DNA from: Embiotoca jacksoni
Lineage: Eukaryota > Chordata > Actinopteri > Embiotocidae
Direction of reading: 5' to 3'
Length of the DNA: 64,000 bases
Assembly: GCA_022577435.1 (NCBI GenBank)
Contig: JAKOON010000027.1
Coordinates: 3,122,122 to 3,186,121, forward strand
Below are positions 13,413 to 26,190 of the stretch, piece after piece (position 1 is the stretch's first letter; the number at the start of each line of letters is the position of its first letter). The notes under the pieces are model-generated. The model did no database searches, was not told the DNA's origin, and saw nothing but the letters and a program-made list of their open reading frames with translations. A program made the translations under genes and the position numbers.

Positions 13413-15219
13413 GGGGCAATTTTACGACTGCTGCTGTTTGGAAATTAGTTTTTTGTGTTCCCGTTTTTATCCATGTCAGCTGCATATTGGTTAGTTTTCC
13501 AGGCGGTCCATCGTTTAAATATCTCCCCAGTTGATGGCTCCTGATGACTTTAATTGTTTAATTGTTTTTTATGCACCACCAGAGAACCCTTTTCACTTAC
13601 GGGCGCCCTGCTGAGTCTAGTCATCGTCAACTATCGAAGGTCAAAAGAGCCGATAAAAACTTTTCACTTATCCAATGTATTACCTTAACATCTACAGCTG
13701 AACATTTGGTAGGCCTATACAGGCTTTCATGGTCCCCGAGGATGAACCCTGACACCATCGCTACTGGTGCCACCTTGACGATGGCATTTCTAATTAAACT
13801 ATCATTAATTGATTTGGATGGCTAGCAATGAAATTCGGTACAGACATTCATGTTCCCCTCAGGATGATCCATGAAAACTTTGGTGATGACTTAAGTTGTT
13901 GTCAAGTCAAATTTTCAAAATACCAAACACTAAACATGAATAAAAAGGATCAATAATTGGGCAAACATTACATTTTCTGTCAATAAAGAAGAAAAAAAAC
14001 AGTGTTTTTATAACAGTTTTGCAGTTATGCCATTATGATATTTGAAAAGACGAGGAAGAATTTGTCATTTCTGTCATTTTTATTGTTTTTAAAGCCCAGT
14101 CGTGTTCCCGTCTCCGATTTATCTCCCGGTTCCAGGGATACACCTGTCTACATGAGATTTCCCCGTCTAAACCCTGACACATAATCCCCACGGCTTCCCT
14201 CTCTTGCGTGTTTCTTGTCAGCCACCATTACGCCCTGCAAAACGAGGCGAGGCAGAAAGGAACAAGGAGTCTGCATGGCATGTGACAGAAACATGCAAAA
14301 AAAAAAAAAAAAAGAAAAAAGAAAAAGCAGAGCACGTGCGGCTCCCGCAGGTTGTTCCTCCCTCGCCGGGTGGAAGTCAATCAAGTGTGCAGCGCACTGT
14401 CGGCACAACAGCACTTTTCCTTCGCTGCAATAACGGCGTCTTTTACACCTTTTATTCTGGGCAGAGAATCTGAGGCTGAATATGTTTGCCATTGGCTGAT
14501 TGATGCCTCCGACTGCCCACAACGTTGTCTCAGCTGCTGGAGAAAAAAAAAAAAAGAAAAAAAAAAAGAAAACACTACATCGCGATGCAAATTTATTCCG
14601 GGACCAGCTGCTGTGTCAAGATGATTCGGCAACGGACACCCTTGAAACTTTTAATGAGCTCACCAATGTGAATAATGGGGACGGCGAGGTCACGGGAGTC
14701 GAGATGTGCGCGTGCAGGTTTCTCCTGTCATATTTTGTACGTGCGTGTGCGAGTGGGGCTTGACATTCAAGCTTTTAAGGGCGCGCGAGTAGGTAGCAAG
14801 TAATTATCTCATCATGTCAGGCAAGACGTATACAAAGCACACACGGCACGCACACTGACAGTATGCAGGTCAACAATGTGTGACTTGTAGATTAGACCTT
14901 GTATTTGTGGCGTATCATATTTGAGCGGAAGCTTGATAGATTTGCAGGAAAAGCAAGAAGATCAATTATTGAGTAGGAAACGCCATAAACAGCTCGATAA
15001 TGAAAATCTGTTGCGTGACGCACCAAAAATTGGGTGTTAGGAAATCTGTCAGTGTACAGGACACAGCATAGTGATGTGAAAATCACAGTAAAGGTCACTA
15101 CTTTTTGGTTTTGGTTTTCCTTTTAGATGTATGAAAATGGATTTTGTTGTTGGCAAGAAAACTGGGAGATTAACTTGTGTTTGATTGCACTCAAAACACC
15201 GGGCGTCCTTTGCAGTTAT

Positions 15220-15747
15220 TCGGGATTATTTATGCAGCCTGACAGGGATATTATTTCTCTGAAAGACATTTCAGGACGCCTCTTTGATCAGACTGTGCGG
15301 TAAATCCAGGGGCCACTAAACACGTGAATGCACCAACAACCTACAACTAACCTACAAAAATATCCAAATTGGAGCTTATTTGAAGTGGACTCAGCGCGGC
15401 GGAGCGTCTGCCGCGCACCGACGACGGCCTCGAGTGCTTCAGTCCCACACGGTCACAACAACCACCGACGACGGGACCAAACGGCCTCACCTCTGAACCT
15501 CCTCGCCGCTTACCGAGGCAATTACGCAGTCAGCAGTAGGCAGACTAGGAGGTGGGAATTAAACTAAGTGGATTGTTTTGTCTTGGGTGGGGGAGGGAAG
15601 GAGAGGACCCCCCCCCCTTCTCTCTCTCTCTGGTCTTTATGATGGCCTCATTTGCTGATGCGGCCATGAAAAGGAACGAGGGTCACAAACACAGGACTTT
15701 TAAATGTGAATTGTCTCTCTTAAAATCGGGATTATTTATGCAGCCTG
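15220..15747 (+). repeat. Pair of identical 22-bp direct repeats
   Basis: Positions 15220-15241 and 15726-15747 are identical over 22 bp (core GGATTATTTATGCAGCCTG). They are in the same orientation, start to start 506 bp apart, and their flanks are unrelated. No other feature explains them. Confidence 0.85.
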
Positions 15748-16302
15748 CATTATGCAGTTGGTTTCAGAATACACAACAACTTAAACCTGCAGTAAATCTC
15801 CTTTTTTTTTTTTTTTTCAACTGGAGGAGTAAAGAGGTTCGAAAGCAGCACCAAAAGATGGTAGAGGGAGTTTTTTTTACGTCTATTATTCACACTATTT
15901 CAGATCTAGATTGGTGTCCATTCACTCATGAGGGAAACATATGTTTCTTTAAGCTGATAAATTCTCTGATGTTTGGTGCTTAGCCTCGAGAAAATCCAGG
16001 AGAGCAAACACTGTGGAGCCAAAAGGTGAAGTCGCCGGCCAGAAAACCAAAAGATTACGCTGAAAAACACCAAAAAGGTGGAGTTGAAAGCGTGCATTAC
16101 TTTGTGGGGTATTTTTTTTTTTTCACAAGTGAGCCCTTTCACATGCACACAGTCATGTGATCCATTGTTAAAATTAAAAATGTGGATAATAGCAGCTTTT
16201 TGTGAGCCCAAACATTATTCCTACTCATAACAACACCAAGCCGAAGCCAACGGTTCGAGCATGAAATCAATTACAAGATAGAAAAATAATAATGTGCTTA
16301 AA

Positions 16303-16308
16303 TTTATT
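16303..16308 (-). terminator. Candidate arl4d polyadenylation signal
   Basis: TTTATT on the plus strand reads AATAAA on the minus strand, about 700 bp downstream of the arl4d stop codon in AT-rich sequence. That is a reasonable 3' UTR length. Confidence 0.4.
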
Positions 16309-16999
16309 AAGTCTTCAGTTTTACAAAATTGTACAATTTCTTTATAAACACTATTATACGAACTGAAACTTAACATCTGTGTCTAAGAAGGGAATGCACT
16401 TAGGATTATTCTTCCACGGCAATCAAACTAAATATCATCGGTGCTCCGTCACCACACGCCATTTCATATCATTTACAAAAAAAAACAAAAAAAAAGCCCA
16501 TCTGTCCAGCACAAATACATAAACCTTGAATAAATATGTCGGGGGGGAAACATCTGTAACGTTGTGGAACTAAAGAACAGCCATTTAGTGGGGCAGAATC
16601 TATCTGCGCAAGCCAGTGAAGGAATACAAGAGGTTATCATCGCCTGCCGCATTGGATGCAAATGTGCTCGTATATTAGTCCTAAAGTTAACAGTCAAATG
16701 TCATGTTAGAAATCTTCTCTAAAACAAGTGTAGAAAAGCACTTAGTGAAGACCAAATGCTCTCAAGGTTTCCTTTAAATCTACAACGTTCGAAAGGGCAG
16801 CTGCACGATCGCCGAACAAAGCATGTCGATACTGCTTCAGATAGTACGAGCAAATCCGTGTCTCCTGACCCCCGAGGCCGCGCGTCGTCGTTTTGTTGGC
16901 ACAAATCCCTCTCCCGTTTTAAACAGGACCATTAAGCTTGGAAGCGTCTCGGCGGCTGATAAATCTCCCGAGGTAACGTCCACGGCGCGAGCCGAGAGT

Positions 17000-17605
17000 T
17001 CATCTCTTCCTGTTCCTGTTGTGCTTCACCGTCTTCTTCCTCTTCAGGATCATCTCGTACAGTTTCTCCAGGCCCGGCTGCAGCCCCTGACCGTCCACGG
17101 CGCTGCAGCTCTGCACGTGGTGCGGCGTGTACATGCTCAGTTCGTGAACGCAGAGCAGCTTCTCCACCTCGCTGACGGACAGCGCCGAGTCCTGGTCCTG
17201 TTTGTTGGCCAGGATGAGCACGGGGACTCCCTGGTTCTCCGAGGTGCGGGTGATCTTGTGCAGCTCCACTCGGGCCTCCTCCATCCGCTCCAGCTCGGTG
17301 GAGTCCACCACGAACACCATCCCGTCCGTCCGCCGGGTGTAAGACTTCCAGAGCGGGCGCAGCTTCTCCTGCCCGCCCACGTCCCACACCTGGAAGTTTA
17401 TGGCACGAGACGCCCCCACAGCCACTTTGATCTTCTCCGTGTTGAAGCCCTTGGTGGGGATCGTTTTCACAAACTCCTTGAGCTTGAGCCTGTAGAGCAG
17501 CGAGGTTTTGCCGGCCGAGTCGAGGCCGATGACCACCACGTGCAGGGACTGGAAGTGTGGCAGGAAGGACGTGTTGGGAGCGATATCGGTCAGCTGGTTG
17601 CCCAT
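17000..17605 (-). CDS. arl4d: ADP-ribosylation factor-like GTPase 4D
   Basis: Intronless coding region of 201 aa for an ARF-family small GTPase of the ARL4 group. ARL4 proteins are known to recruit cytohesin ARF exchange factors to the plasma membrane. The sequence shows Gly2 for N-myristoylation, the P-loop GLDSAGKT (27-34), switch-I Thr51, WDVGGQE (74-80), NKQD (134-137), SAVD (168-171), and a basic C-terminal tail (KRKKTVKHNRNRKR) typical of ARL4 membrane and nuclear targeting. Length equals the usual 200-201 aa of ARL4A/C/D. ARL4D is preferred over A or C from residue-level similarity and from its place next to tmem106a and nbr1, as on human 17q21. A 3' splice site (CTCACAG) 13 bp upstream of the ATG, ending at 17619, indicates a spliced 5' UTR. 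The long plus-strand frame over this exon is a shadow. Confidence 0.95.
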   Translation of the reverse strand: MGNQLTDIAPNTSFLPHFQSLHVVVIGLDSAGKTSLLYRLKLKEFVKTIPTKGFNTEKIKVAVGASRAINFQVWDVGGQEKLRPLWKSYTRRTDGMVFVVDSTELERMEEARVELHKITRTSENQGVPVLILANKQDQDSALSVSEVEKLLCVHELSMYTPHHVQSCSAVDGQGLQPGLEKLYEMILKRKKTVKHNRNRKR

Positions 17606-18646
17606 GGTTCCCAGCCAGCTGTGAGGTGACAGATTCCTGATTTAAATCCTCTCTCAGTAGATTGGCATTTGCTCCCAAAAAAGGGATCAGAAGGCACCGG
17701 AGAACCTTATCAAAAACACAGAGAGGGGGAGTTAGCATTCAATGGGAAGATAATGGAGCTAAAGGAATGAGTGGGCTATTTCAGAGACATTAACAGTAGT
17801 TCGTGGTGATTGAAGCGCATATAAAAGTACTTAATGGATTACATCCCATCAGTAGTTCCTGTTGAGATTCATCACTCTGTTTTAGGACACGGTGGATTTA
17901 ATCCAAACTTGAGTCACTTTTTGAGTCTGTAAAACAATAAACGTCGTGGGTTTTCAGTGCCACATTAGGGAGCTGACACGACAGTTAATTGGGCGAACCG
18001 AGGTTAATGCAGTTTCTTATTTGCTGAGGTTAATCCTTTTAAGACTGCTAAACCTGAACGGCTTTTCCTGGAGCAGATTGATTTCAATGCAGCGGATGGA
18101 GAATATGCAGCCAACCGCTCCACTCTGCACATAGTGTCTACGAGGACTGCTGAAAACAGCATTACTCCGGTTGTTGTTGACATCCTGACACCCATCCAAC
18201 ATCTGCCTTTTGGACAGAATACCACCAGAGCGTGTTGACAGGAGGATGCGTGTTTACTTGTGACCCTGGAAATGTCGCATGGTTTAAGAAAGCCATTCAG
18301 CAGTTTGCAGAAATGCAACGTCACGTTTCTGAACTCGTTTTTTTTTTTTTTTTTTTTTGGAGGCTTCTTGATCGTATAATAAATGTATACTTATAGGGTA
18401 TAAACCAGCTTAGTTTTTCTGCACGAAACCTCTGCACGTAGTTTGTAGTGCGTGTTTCCATCACGACTGTCAGTTGTGCAAAAATAAATAACTTCGACAG
18501 ATTTAACCGACAGAGTTCATTTTAAGGGATTAACTGCACATGTAAATCCAATGTAAAATAATACAAATGTACGGCGTTTACGTTGGCAAACAGTAAAAAT
18601 AAGAAACTGCTCTTCTTCTGCCCGTTCAAACAAAAACCCTTCGTAC

Positions 18647-18830
18647 CTTTTAAATGTTCGGCGGAGTCGTCATCCACAAGCGGTAAACGCAGCCATGGTT
18701 TCCAAACAAAACGCTGCTCGTCCCGGCGGTTCGCCTCCTCCGGTGCTCCCGTGCTCTCCTCCGGCAGCGCTGAGGAGATACTGGAGAGGCTCGAGCCTCA
18801 CGAACAACCTTAAGCTCCGGTGACGTCACG
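18647..18830 (-). promoter_or_regulatory. Likely arl4d first noncoding exon and CRE promoter
   Basis: A GC/CpG-rich block ends, on the minus strand, in a donor-like AAAAG|GTACGA at 18647/18646. It would splice to the acceptor just before the arl4d ATG. A perfect cAMP-response element palindrome TGACGTCA lies at 18821-18828 at the upstream edge. A short upstream ATG frame (8 codons) sits inside the exon. A (GAC)n run follows at about 18885-18907. The transcription start is inferred, not seen. Confidence 0.45.
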
Positions 18831-18847
18831 GCCACCTGGAGGGCCGC

Positions 18848-20790
18848 TACAGGCCCCCTGCCGGTGGAGCGGCGAACTGCAGGGGGACGACGACGACGAC
18901 GACGACAGATAAAGCGTCTGCATTTTGTTGAGAATAATAAGTACAGTGCAGTGCTTTAGGATTCTTGCAGAGCTTTTACTACAGATTAGTTGAGTCTGAA
19001 TTAATTCAGATTTTTAGATGAAAAATCTTAGATAAATACAGACTATAGCGGATGAATATAATTATAAAGGCAAACATGTATGAAATTTTTTTTTAAAAAT
19101 GTAATTTTTCCTTTCAGCACTTTTTACACTGTAAATATTTAACAATTTGCCAAGATTTCCACCATTTCTGCATCTTATACCACTGTATACACTAACTTGT
19201 CTGCAGTGTCAGTTTGTAATGATGCTTTGGCTCCACCATGTGTACAATGTCTTTGAGAACAATGTTTGTGAGTATGTTGTAATCCTGTATGTTTTCTTCA
19301 TGGGTGGAATGTAACTGATTACTGTAGTTGAATACAAATTTAAGATACTTGTACTTTACTTGAGGGTATTATTTTCAGTCACACTATATTTCTCCCCATT
19401 GCATTACATAGGAAAGATTGTACATTTTACTTCTCTACATTTATATGAAATGACAGCAATAGTTACTTTAAAAATCACAATTTTACATACAAAACATATG
19501 AAGACTTTGTAAAATATGATATATTGGACTAGCCAAATTTTTATGCAATTTGAAGTAAATAATCAATTTGTCCATTGGCAGAAAATACCTGAAGTTTAAT
19601 GCTTACAGTTTTTCAAAGGATTTGAGACATCTTTAGAAAAGATACTTGAAAGTGTTTCTGGTTAATTGTGATGCTCATTTCTCAGTATTTTCTGAAGTTC
19701 TACAAACTAATGCATCACTCTATTAATCAAGAAAATAATCATAATGAAAACAAAATATTGTCCCTCAAGGACAACACAGTAAAAGCTGAGGTTGAAATTA
19801 GTTGCAACCTCATATAAATGTCTTCAAACATAAATGTACAAGTAACTACAATCTCTTGATATAACATGTAATGGAAAAAGTCACAGGGGACATTTTTCTC
19901 TGTATTGCGAGATTATACTGCTACTTTTGTATAAATTATGCGAGTATATTTACTGAAATATACTGGAAGAGTTTTACTTCAGTGCAGGATTTTTACTTGG
20001 AACAAAGCACTTGTGTAAAGGCTCTAAATAATACCTCAACAAACGGTTTTCATTTGTAATATTTTATTGACTTGGATGAAATGGTTGAAAAAAGGTCTTG
20101 TACCTTGCCTTTAATGAGTAGGTTTAAACCAATTAAACAAATATACTTGTTATACTCTTGATATGTCTTTCCATCAGTGTGGATAATCCCCCAAAACCCT
20201 ATTAACACTTTCTAGGAAGGACAGCAGAAGATGGTTCCTATAAAAACAGTCCACGGTGACGTCTGTTGATCGTACAGAGTAATGAGGACGTTTTATGGAA
20301 TTGAAGCGACTAATAACTTAATACCACATCAATACAATGAGGATCAATTAAAAAAAGAATGTGTAATGTACAGTTTAATAAAGTGCAAATGACAAAAGAT
20401 AAGATGATCACGTCAACAACCTGTATCACACAAAAAATTAAACTTCATCAAAAACCGTAAAATTTACATGACTTAAAAAAACAACAACCACAGTTTAAAC
20501 ATTTTGCGTTTTAGTAGGTGTGCTTGTTTCACACAATGTTGTGATACTTCTTTACCTGTAATCAGGATTTACACCGAGATCTCAAACAAATATGAGCAAA
20601 ACACATCCAGGCCAGGATATATGTATACTGGAGGCCTCAATATGTTTAAATTACAACACGGTAGTGATTGATTAAACTCTCAAGGTGTGCTAAAGCCACA
20701 TACAGAATAAGATTAGATGTGTTCAGACATTCAGATCCAATGCAGAGAGGACAAAGGTACGACTTTTTGGTGCTAATCATTTGATTTTTA
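18848..20790. other. AT-rich interval between tmem106a and arl4d
   Basis: No coding signal. It presumably contains the tmem106a 3' UTR, since a minus-strand AATAAA (TTTATT, 20063-20068) lies 720 bp past the stop. The rest is unassigned low-complexity AT-rich sequence. Confidence 0.5.
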
Positions 20791-23700
20791 TCATGTCATT
20801 GGATGTGGGGTTGTTGAATTGGCGCCACAGTCAATATACTCAAAGGTGTCCAGAGACAGCTGCTCCATGTGAGAGAGATAGGAAATATTCATTGTAATTC
20901 TGGGGAGAAAAAGATATATTAAAAAAAAGCACATTTTTAATGATTTAAAGCTTATCAATGTTTGTACATTGACAATGGATCAAATGGCTGTGTTGAATGT
21001 CAGAGGTCACATATAGAAACAAAAACACTGAGAATCGTCTGCACTTTCCTTTAGTCGTACAGAGCATTTTAGTGACTTTTAGCTCTTTGTTTTGGTTTTC
21101 CAACAGCCAAAGTGCACTCTCATCAACCTCGTTTCTCGCTACATCAGCCAGAAACTTGCAGTACTCTACTTACTCAGCACCAAGCTGTAGAAAGACAAAG
21201 CTAACAACTAGCTGCCGAACATAGAAGTGACTTTAGCAGCTCGAGAGCAACATCATTTTTCTCAGGAGATCGTGGAAACCAAAACAACGCTGAAAGGAGA
21301 GTAAATATTGGTCAAGAAACACGACTTCCACATGAGTGCTAATGCTATTCAATGTGTGCAATAGCTGTTTGCCAACACGTGACAACTTTGCAAGTTGATC
21401 ATTTATCAAGTTTTATCACAAGATCAACCGTTTACTTCAATCACTGGTTACAAGACGCATGATGTTATCACAAGTCAATTAGATCGTGACAAACTCTGTT
21501 TCGTTTGAAAGTTAAAAAGAGGAACCTTTGTGTCTGTTATGCAGCACGAGCTGACGACAAGTGACCTCCGCAAATGCTGAGTCAGAACTTATAAGAAGCT
21601 GCTTCGTGCCAAATAAAATAGCTTCAGTAGCTTTCCTGGACTTGATTTGTTCAGTCAGCTCCAAAAGATCGTTTATTTCCGTTTTGAGCTCAAGTGTGAA
21701 CCGCTCAAAACCCCCAAGAAAACCTTAAACCACATTTGAGGTCAAACAAAAAAAAAAAACAGCTCGTCAAAAGCAGAAAGGAGAATAAAAAACAGAAATG
21801 ACAACAGAAAAAAAACACTAAAGTATTTTTGTGGTTTAAATCCAACTCGCTGGATTCTAAAAGCAGGACTGAACTGTGCCATCACGTCCATCTTGTGTTA
21901 TGTAAAATGAATATCTCAGATTTAAAGATTCGACTGTGAAGGACCTGTTTTGGGGTTTTGTAATACTGCACTGCAGCAACGTGTTGCATCTAACAGCCTG
22001 CGGGTTCGAGATATGCTCAAGTGTCTTCGTTTGAATGAGAGATTGAGATTGACACTTACTGCAGCTCCACGAATAACGTGTGAATCTTGATAGAGCTCGA
22101 CTTGCAGAAAGATCTGAAAGAGATAAACAACACGCGTGCTGAATTCAGACATATAAATATTAAACGGTACATGTAGTGGTTTTTTTTTCACACAATATTT
22201 CAGTTAGAAACTGTGATTTACAGAAAATGAAAGCTCATTTCTTACATTAATCCATCACTCTTAACAGGCAGGTTAACTTTAATGGGGTACTGCAAAAAAA
22301 AGATATAAAGGTTATAAATTCATTACATGACCAATATACAGTATATTTATTATTCTGTGCGATGCTCACGGATTTCTGGGATCGGTTCGGGACGGCGCTC
22401 ATGTTAGAAATCTTCTCCTTCCCCACGATGGACTTGGCCACCAAACTCTGAATGGTAAACTCGACAATCTGAACTGGGACAAAGTTCTCGTTGGTGATGT
22501 TGAAGAGATTCTAAAAAAAAAACAACAACAAAAAAAACACGCAGCTCGTCAGGTGCAACCAACACACCTTTCCATCATTAAAAGAGTCGCAGGGAACTTT
22601 GGCCATCACTTAACTTTGACAGCTATTTACAGTCTGTCACATGAAGGCAATTCAAACGGCACACTGCATGTTATTCTCTTGCTTTAAAGCAGCTAACAAA
22701 GTCGGAGCAGAGAGAGAAAAGAACAGCATAGAGACATGACAAACACTAAAACAAAACAAAAAAAGCTACGGGAGACTTTAACATCTGATGACAAACGAAC
22801 TGTCATGACCTCTGCTCTGCCGTTTCCTAAAATGTTAGCGAGCACGTCACAACTGTTAAATTCTGAGAAAATTCAGAGTTCATGAGTTCACCAAGAAGGC
22901 TGGGCAAACACGTGGTCTTTGTTTTGTGTTACAGCATATAAATATCATTTCCTGATTACAGAAACCAGGACCAGTTCTACAAAAGACATTTTTATAAAAA
23001 TCTCCTAATATGATCAAAACTAGGAAAGGCCTCATAAACAGGACACTCATGCCGACGTAAACACACTCAGTGTTGATCAAATAGGTACTTGCAGTGTTTT
23101 TCCTTTTTGTATGACGCCAAACTAATTCCCACACATCTTTTAGAAATGATGAGCAAAGCGATTTCGATGCAAAAAAAAAAGAGGTGGCAGAGTTTACATG
23201 CAAGTGGCTGCACTTACTTACCGTGATCTCCAGTTCAACTGTGTCTGGAGTGAAGTAAACCATGGACGACAGCACGGACACGGGCGCCAGCGTGACGCTC
23301 CGTGGGAAGAGGAAGAAGAGCATCAGGCAGCAGAGAAAGAGACACACCGCCATGGAGATGCACACGTACAGCTTCCTAAACGCAAAGTGCAGAATAGTTC
23401 ATAATACATGACACAGTGAAACCGTGCAAAGTCTACCATAAAGACCAAATATTATAACTACAAAAGGCACAGACAAACACACTGTGTCCCTTACGTGCGT
23501 CTGGGTTTCAGCCTCACATCGTTACACGGTATCACGGCAACCAGCTGGTCCTGGTGGCCTGTCGGTACAGAGACATGGGGAAAAAAGTTTGGTTTTTAAA
23601 CTGCAAAAATGATGTGAAAGTAGGCCAACAGAAGCAGCTGCACATACACATTCGTGCCTTTTTGATTCAGAAACACTTCCCCTGTTGTTAAAAGGTGTGA

Positions 23701-24062
23701 AATGAAAGTTATCTGAGGAATGCAGCGTGGTGTCAGTTTAGGAAGTGTTTAAGCTCCTTTTTTAGATAAAAAAAAAAAAAGAAAAGAAAGAAAGGGGAAA
23801 ACCAGAAATATTCTCAAGTTTCACTGAGCTAAAGTTTAGATTTTTGCATATAGTTCAAAATAGTAGTCCAGATTTTTCATAGCAGAAAAACCCCACCTCT
23901 GGGAATTCGTCCGGTGCCGCGACATGTCGGGCAGGTGTCTCCTGTGGAGTTTCCATTTATGGAGCCATACGGAGGAAAGTGCCTCAGTGTTTTCTCCTTC
24001 TCCGGCCCTTTCGTCAGATCAGGATCCTCTGTGGCGTCACCTTTGCACTCCGGAGTCACCAT
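20791..24062 (-). CDS. tmem106a: Transmembrane protein 106A
   Basis: Seven coding exons (24062-23897, 23558-23495, 23375-23222, 22510-22370, 22289-22246, 22113-22060, 20899-20791) join in frame with GT-AG sites to 243 aa. TMEM106 proteins are single-pass type II proteins of late endosomes and lysosomes. Family hallmarks visible are the N-terminal CPTCRGTGRIPRG zinc-ribbon-like motif (about 43-55), DQLVAVIPCNDVRLKPRRT, a transmembrane segment around 80-98 ending FFLFPRS, a luminal LEA-2-like part with NITNENF and several N-X-S/T sequons, and the C-terminal IDCGANST motif. The A paralogue is chosen from its position between arl4d and nbr1. The family name is secure; the paralogue letter rests on synteny. 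An untranslated upstream exon probably lies near 25.6 kb. Confidence 0.92.
21050..21315 (+). repeat. Dispersed repeat family B, copy 1
   Basis: It lies inside the last tmem106a intron. Its right part, TTTTCTCAGGAG...GGAGAGTAAATATTGG (21256-21312), matches the right part of the element at the window's right edge (63930-63990) in order and spacing, with scattered substitutions. This is a degenerate interspersed repeat of a type frequent in teleosts. Confidence 0.55.
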
Positions 24063-25558
24063 GACATTTCATCCGAAGGAAAAAGGTCCAATCTTAAAAG
24101 AAAGAAAAGCAAAGAGATCAGAACGGCTGCGACCTCGACTTCAAACCTCAAACTCCTCGGGTTCGGCCGTGTTGTCGTGCTCTCCGAGTTACGTCCAGTC
24201 ACCTGGTCTACTTCACAAAACCCCTTAAGTGAGCAATAAAAAAAAAAAGAAAAGAAAAAAAAAAAAGCTCAGTCCTGTGCTACACATGAGGACGAGAGCA
24301 GAGTCCACAGCGGGACAGAGAAACACCCACGGTGGCGTTACTTTATGCACTGCACTGCAACTCAGTAGGACAATAACAGCTTTGTAGCAGGCGAAAATGA
24401 CACGAGGAAGAAAAGCAATCCATGTTTTGGATGTTTTTTCTTTTTTAATCTGTAGGCTCAAAAATTTCAGGTATTAAATACACTGACTATTAGATATTCT
24501 GGATTTGGGGTTTTTAAGAGTCCAAAGTACAGCGATAACTTTCAATATCACCAGGAGTGTCTCATTTTCTGCTGGAATGTTGTAATAATTAGTAAATACT
24601 GCATCATGCTGATTCATTTTGCTTTCACAATGGTGTCCATGGTACAACACCCGTGACATTTTATCCTATAGCCGAGATCAAATCTAAAACCTACATCCAC
24701 ATTTTACAGTAAACTAAAAGTAACTGCTGCGTTGCACCGTGTGTGGCAATAAAAACATGTCCTCCATTATTTGTTTTTCACTAACTCAGACATGTAAAAG
24801 TATGAATGTTACACATGATTTTTAAATTTGACCACAGATCTTCTTTCGTCATTATTATGAGGAAGCTCAACTGGTTTGTTTTGTTTGCTGCAGCTTCCAA
24901 AGCATACAGCCTCCATGAAACTAAAACATGGATAATGCACTCTGTGCATCAAAAACAACCATTATCACTTTAAAGTTAAAAAAAAAAAAGGAACACATTT
25001 CATAGAGTAATCACCCAAGATGGTGGAGCTGCAGTTTTACTTTTTCCAACACAAGGAAGCAGGCAGCAAAATCTAAAATTCAGGATATATAACTGGCTCT
25101 ACAAGGTGCAGATATATTCATTCACCTACATAATTGAAGAAAACAAAACAATTATTTAGGATACATATTAAGATTGCATATTATGTAACTCAAATAAACA
25201 ATAAAACACTAATTACACCTGAAAACATCAGTGATAATCATCCATTATATATATTTAAAAAAAAATTTTTTTTTTTGCATTATGATTACTTTTATGTTTT
25301 ATACATGACATGCTTGAGTTTTCAACTTCAATTGTAGCTTTCATTTAAAGATATTTCACTTTGGAAACCCTGCAGAGACTCCATGTGGGATTTAAACAGT
25401 CTTGGTAAATTAAGAAATCATATCATTGGGTTTAAGGCTGACGTATAAAACAATCAAATACAGCCCACCAAACCTTTGCGATACGTGGTGGATGATTGAT
25501 TTAAATCAGCTGCCAGCAGAGATCAACACATGACGCGTCTTCTCTCCTGCGCACTCAC

Positions 25559-25700
25559 CTCACAACACGAACAGCAGATTTAAATCCAGATATCATCCGA
25601 GGATAAAGACGTGAAAATAAACCGCTGGCTGCTCTGTGATCGAAGTTTTGTTCCAAAGCCACATTGAAAAGAGTTGCTTCAGGTTTTCACTAGAACAGAA
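25559..25700 (-). other. Candidate 5' noncoding exon of tmem106a
   Basis: On the minus strand this segment ends in a strong donor, TGTGAG|GTGAGT (25559/25558), 1.5 kb upstream of the tmem106a ATG exon. It has no long reading frame. The 5' boundary is arbitrary. The assignment rests only on the donor and position. Confidence 0.3.
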
Positions 25701-26074
25701 AGTAGTGTGGTGAGAACACTTCCTCCTTTACGTGAGGGAACAGTTCCTGCATTGATTACGTGTGCTTTTTTTTTTTTTTTAAATATATAAATGTCCCTTC
25801 CGCGTTCCACATGTTTATACACATGACGGGTAATGCAATTTTGTAATTGTTTTTTTTTGTTGTTTTACCTTAAATTCCTGTTTCAGATGCAAATACACCA
25901 TGGCCGGATTAATCTTAAAAAAAATAAATAAATAAATAAATAAATAAAAATCCCCAACTCCACACTGTTTAATCCTGGGAGAGAAACCGTGTTTGTTTTT
26001 GTTTTTTTCATCTAACCACCACAACTGTAAAGAAAAAGTTTGAAATTTTTGAATACTTTACATATAAACTGGAG

Positions 26075-26190
26075 GAGAGGTTCAGCAGCTTGATACCACT
26101 TTCATATTTGTCTGCAGCTAGTTATATTAGCTTAGCATGAAGACTACACACCAGACACCTGAAAGCTCACTAAATACACAAATACATAAA
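26075..26190 (+). repeat. Dispersed repeat family A, copy 3
   Basis: It contains CTTGATACCACTTTCAT, then TATTAGCTTAGCATGAAGAC at about 26125, and AAGCTCACTAAATAC. These are the same blocks in the same order as the other copies, with internal losses. Confidence 0.55.

Larger units (their letters stand above)
1..16299. other. Gene-free stretch beside arl4d
   Basis: I see no exon chain, long open frame with protein-like composition, or recognisable domain in these 16 kb. All frames here are short and cross simple repeats. The stretch is AT-rich, with several homopolymers, two poly-C tracts, an (AT)n and a (TG)n array, two degenerate copies of a dispersed repeat and one tRNA-like segment, listed separately. 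In human the ARL4D side facing DHX8/ETV4 is also gene-poor, so a regulatory role is possible but not shown by the sequence. Confidence 0.6.

Noticed and set aside
16823..17629. A 268-codon plus-strand frame over the arl4d exon
   Set aside because: It is antisense to a complete, motif-perfect ARL4 GTPase and has no recognisable domain. It is a GC-bias shadow.
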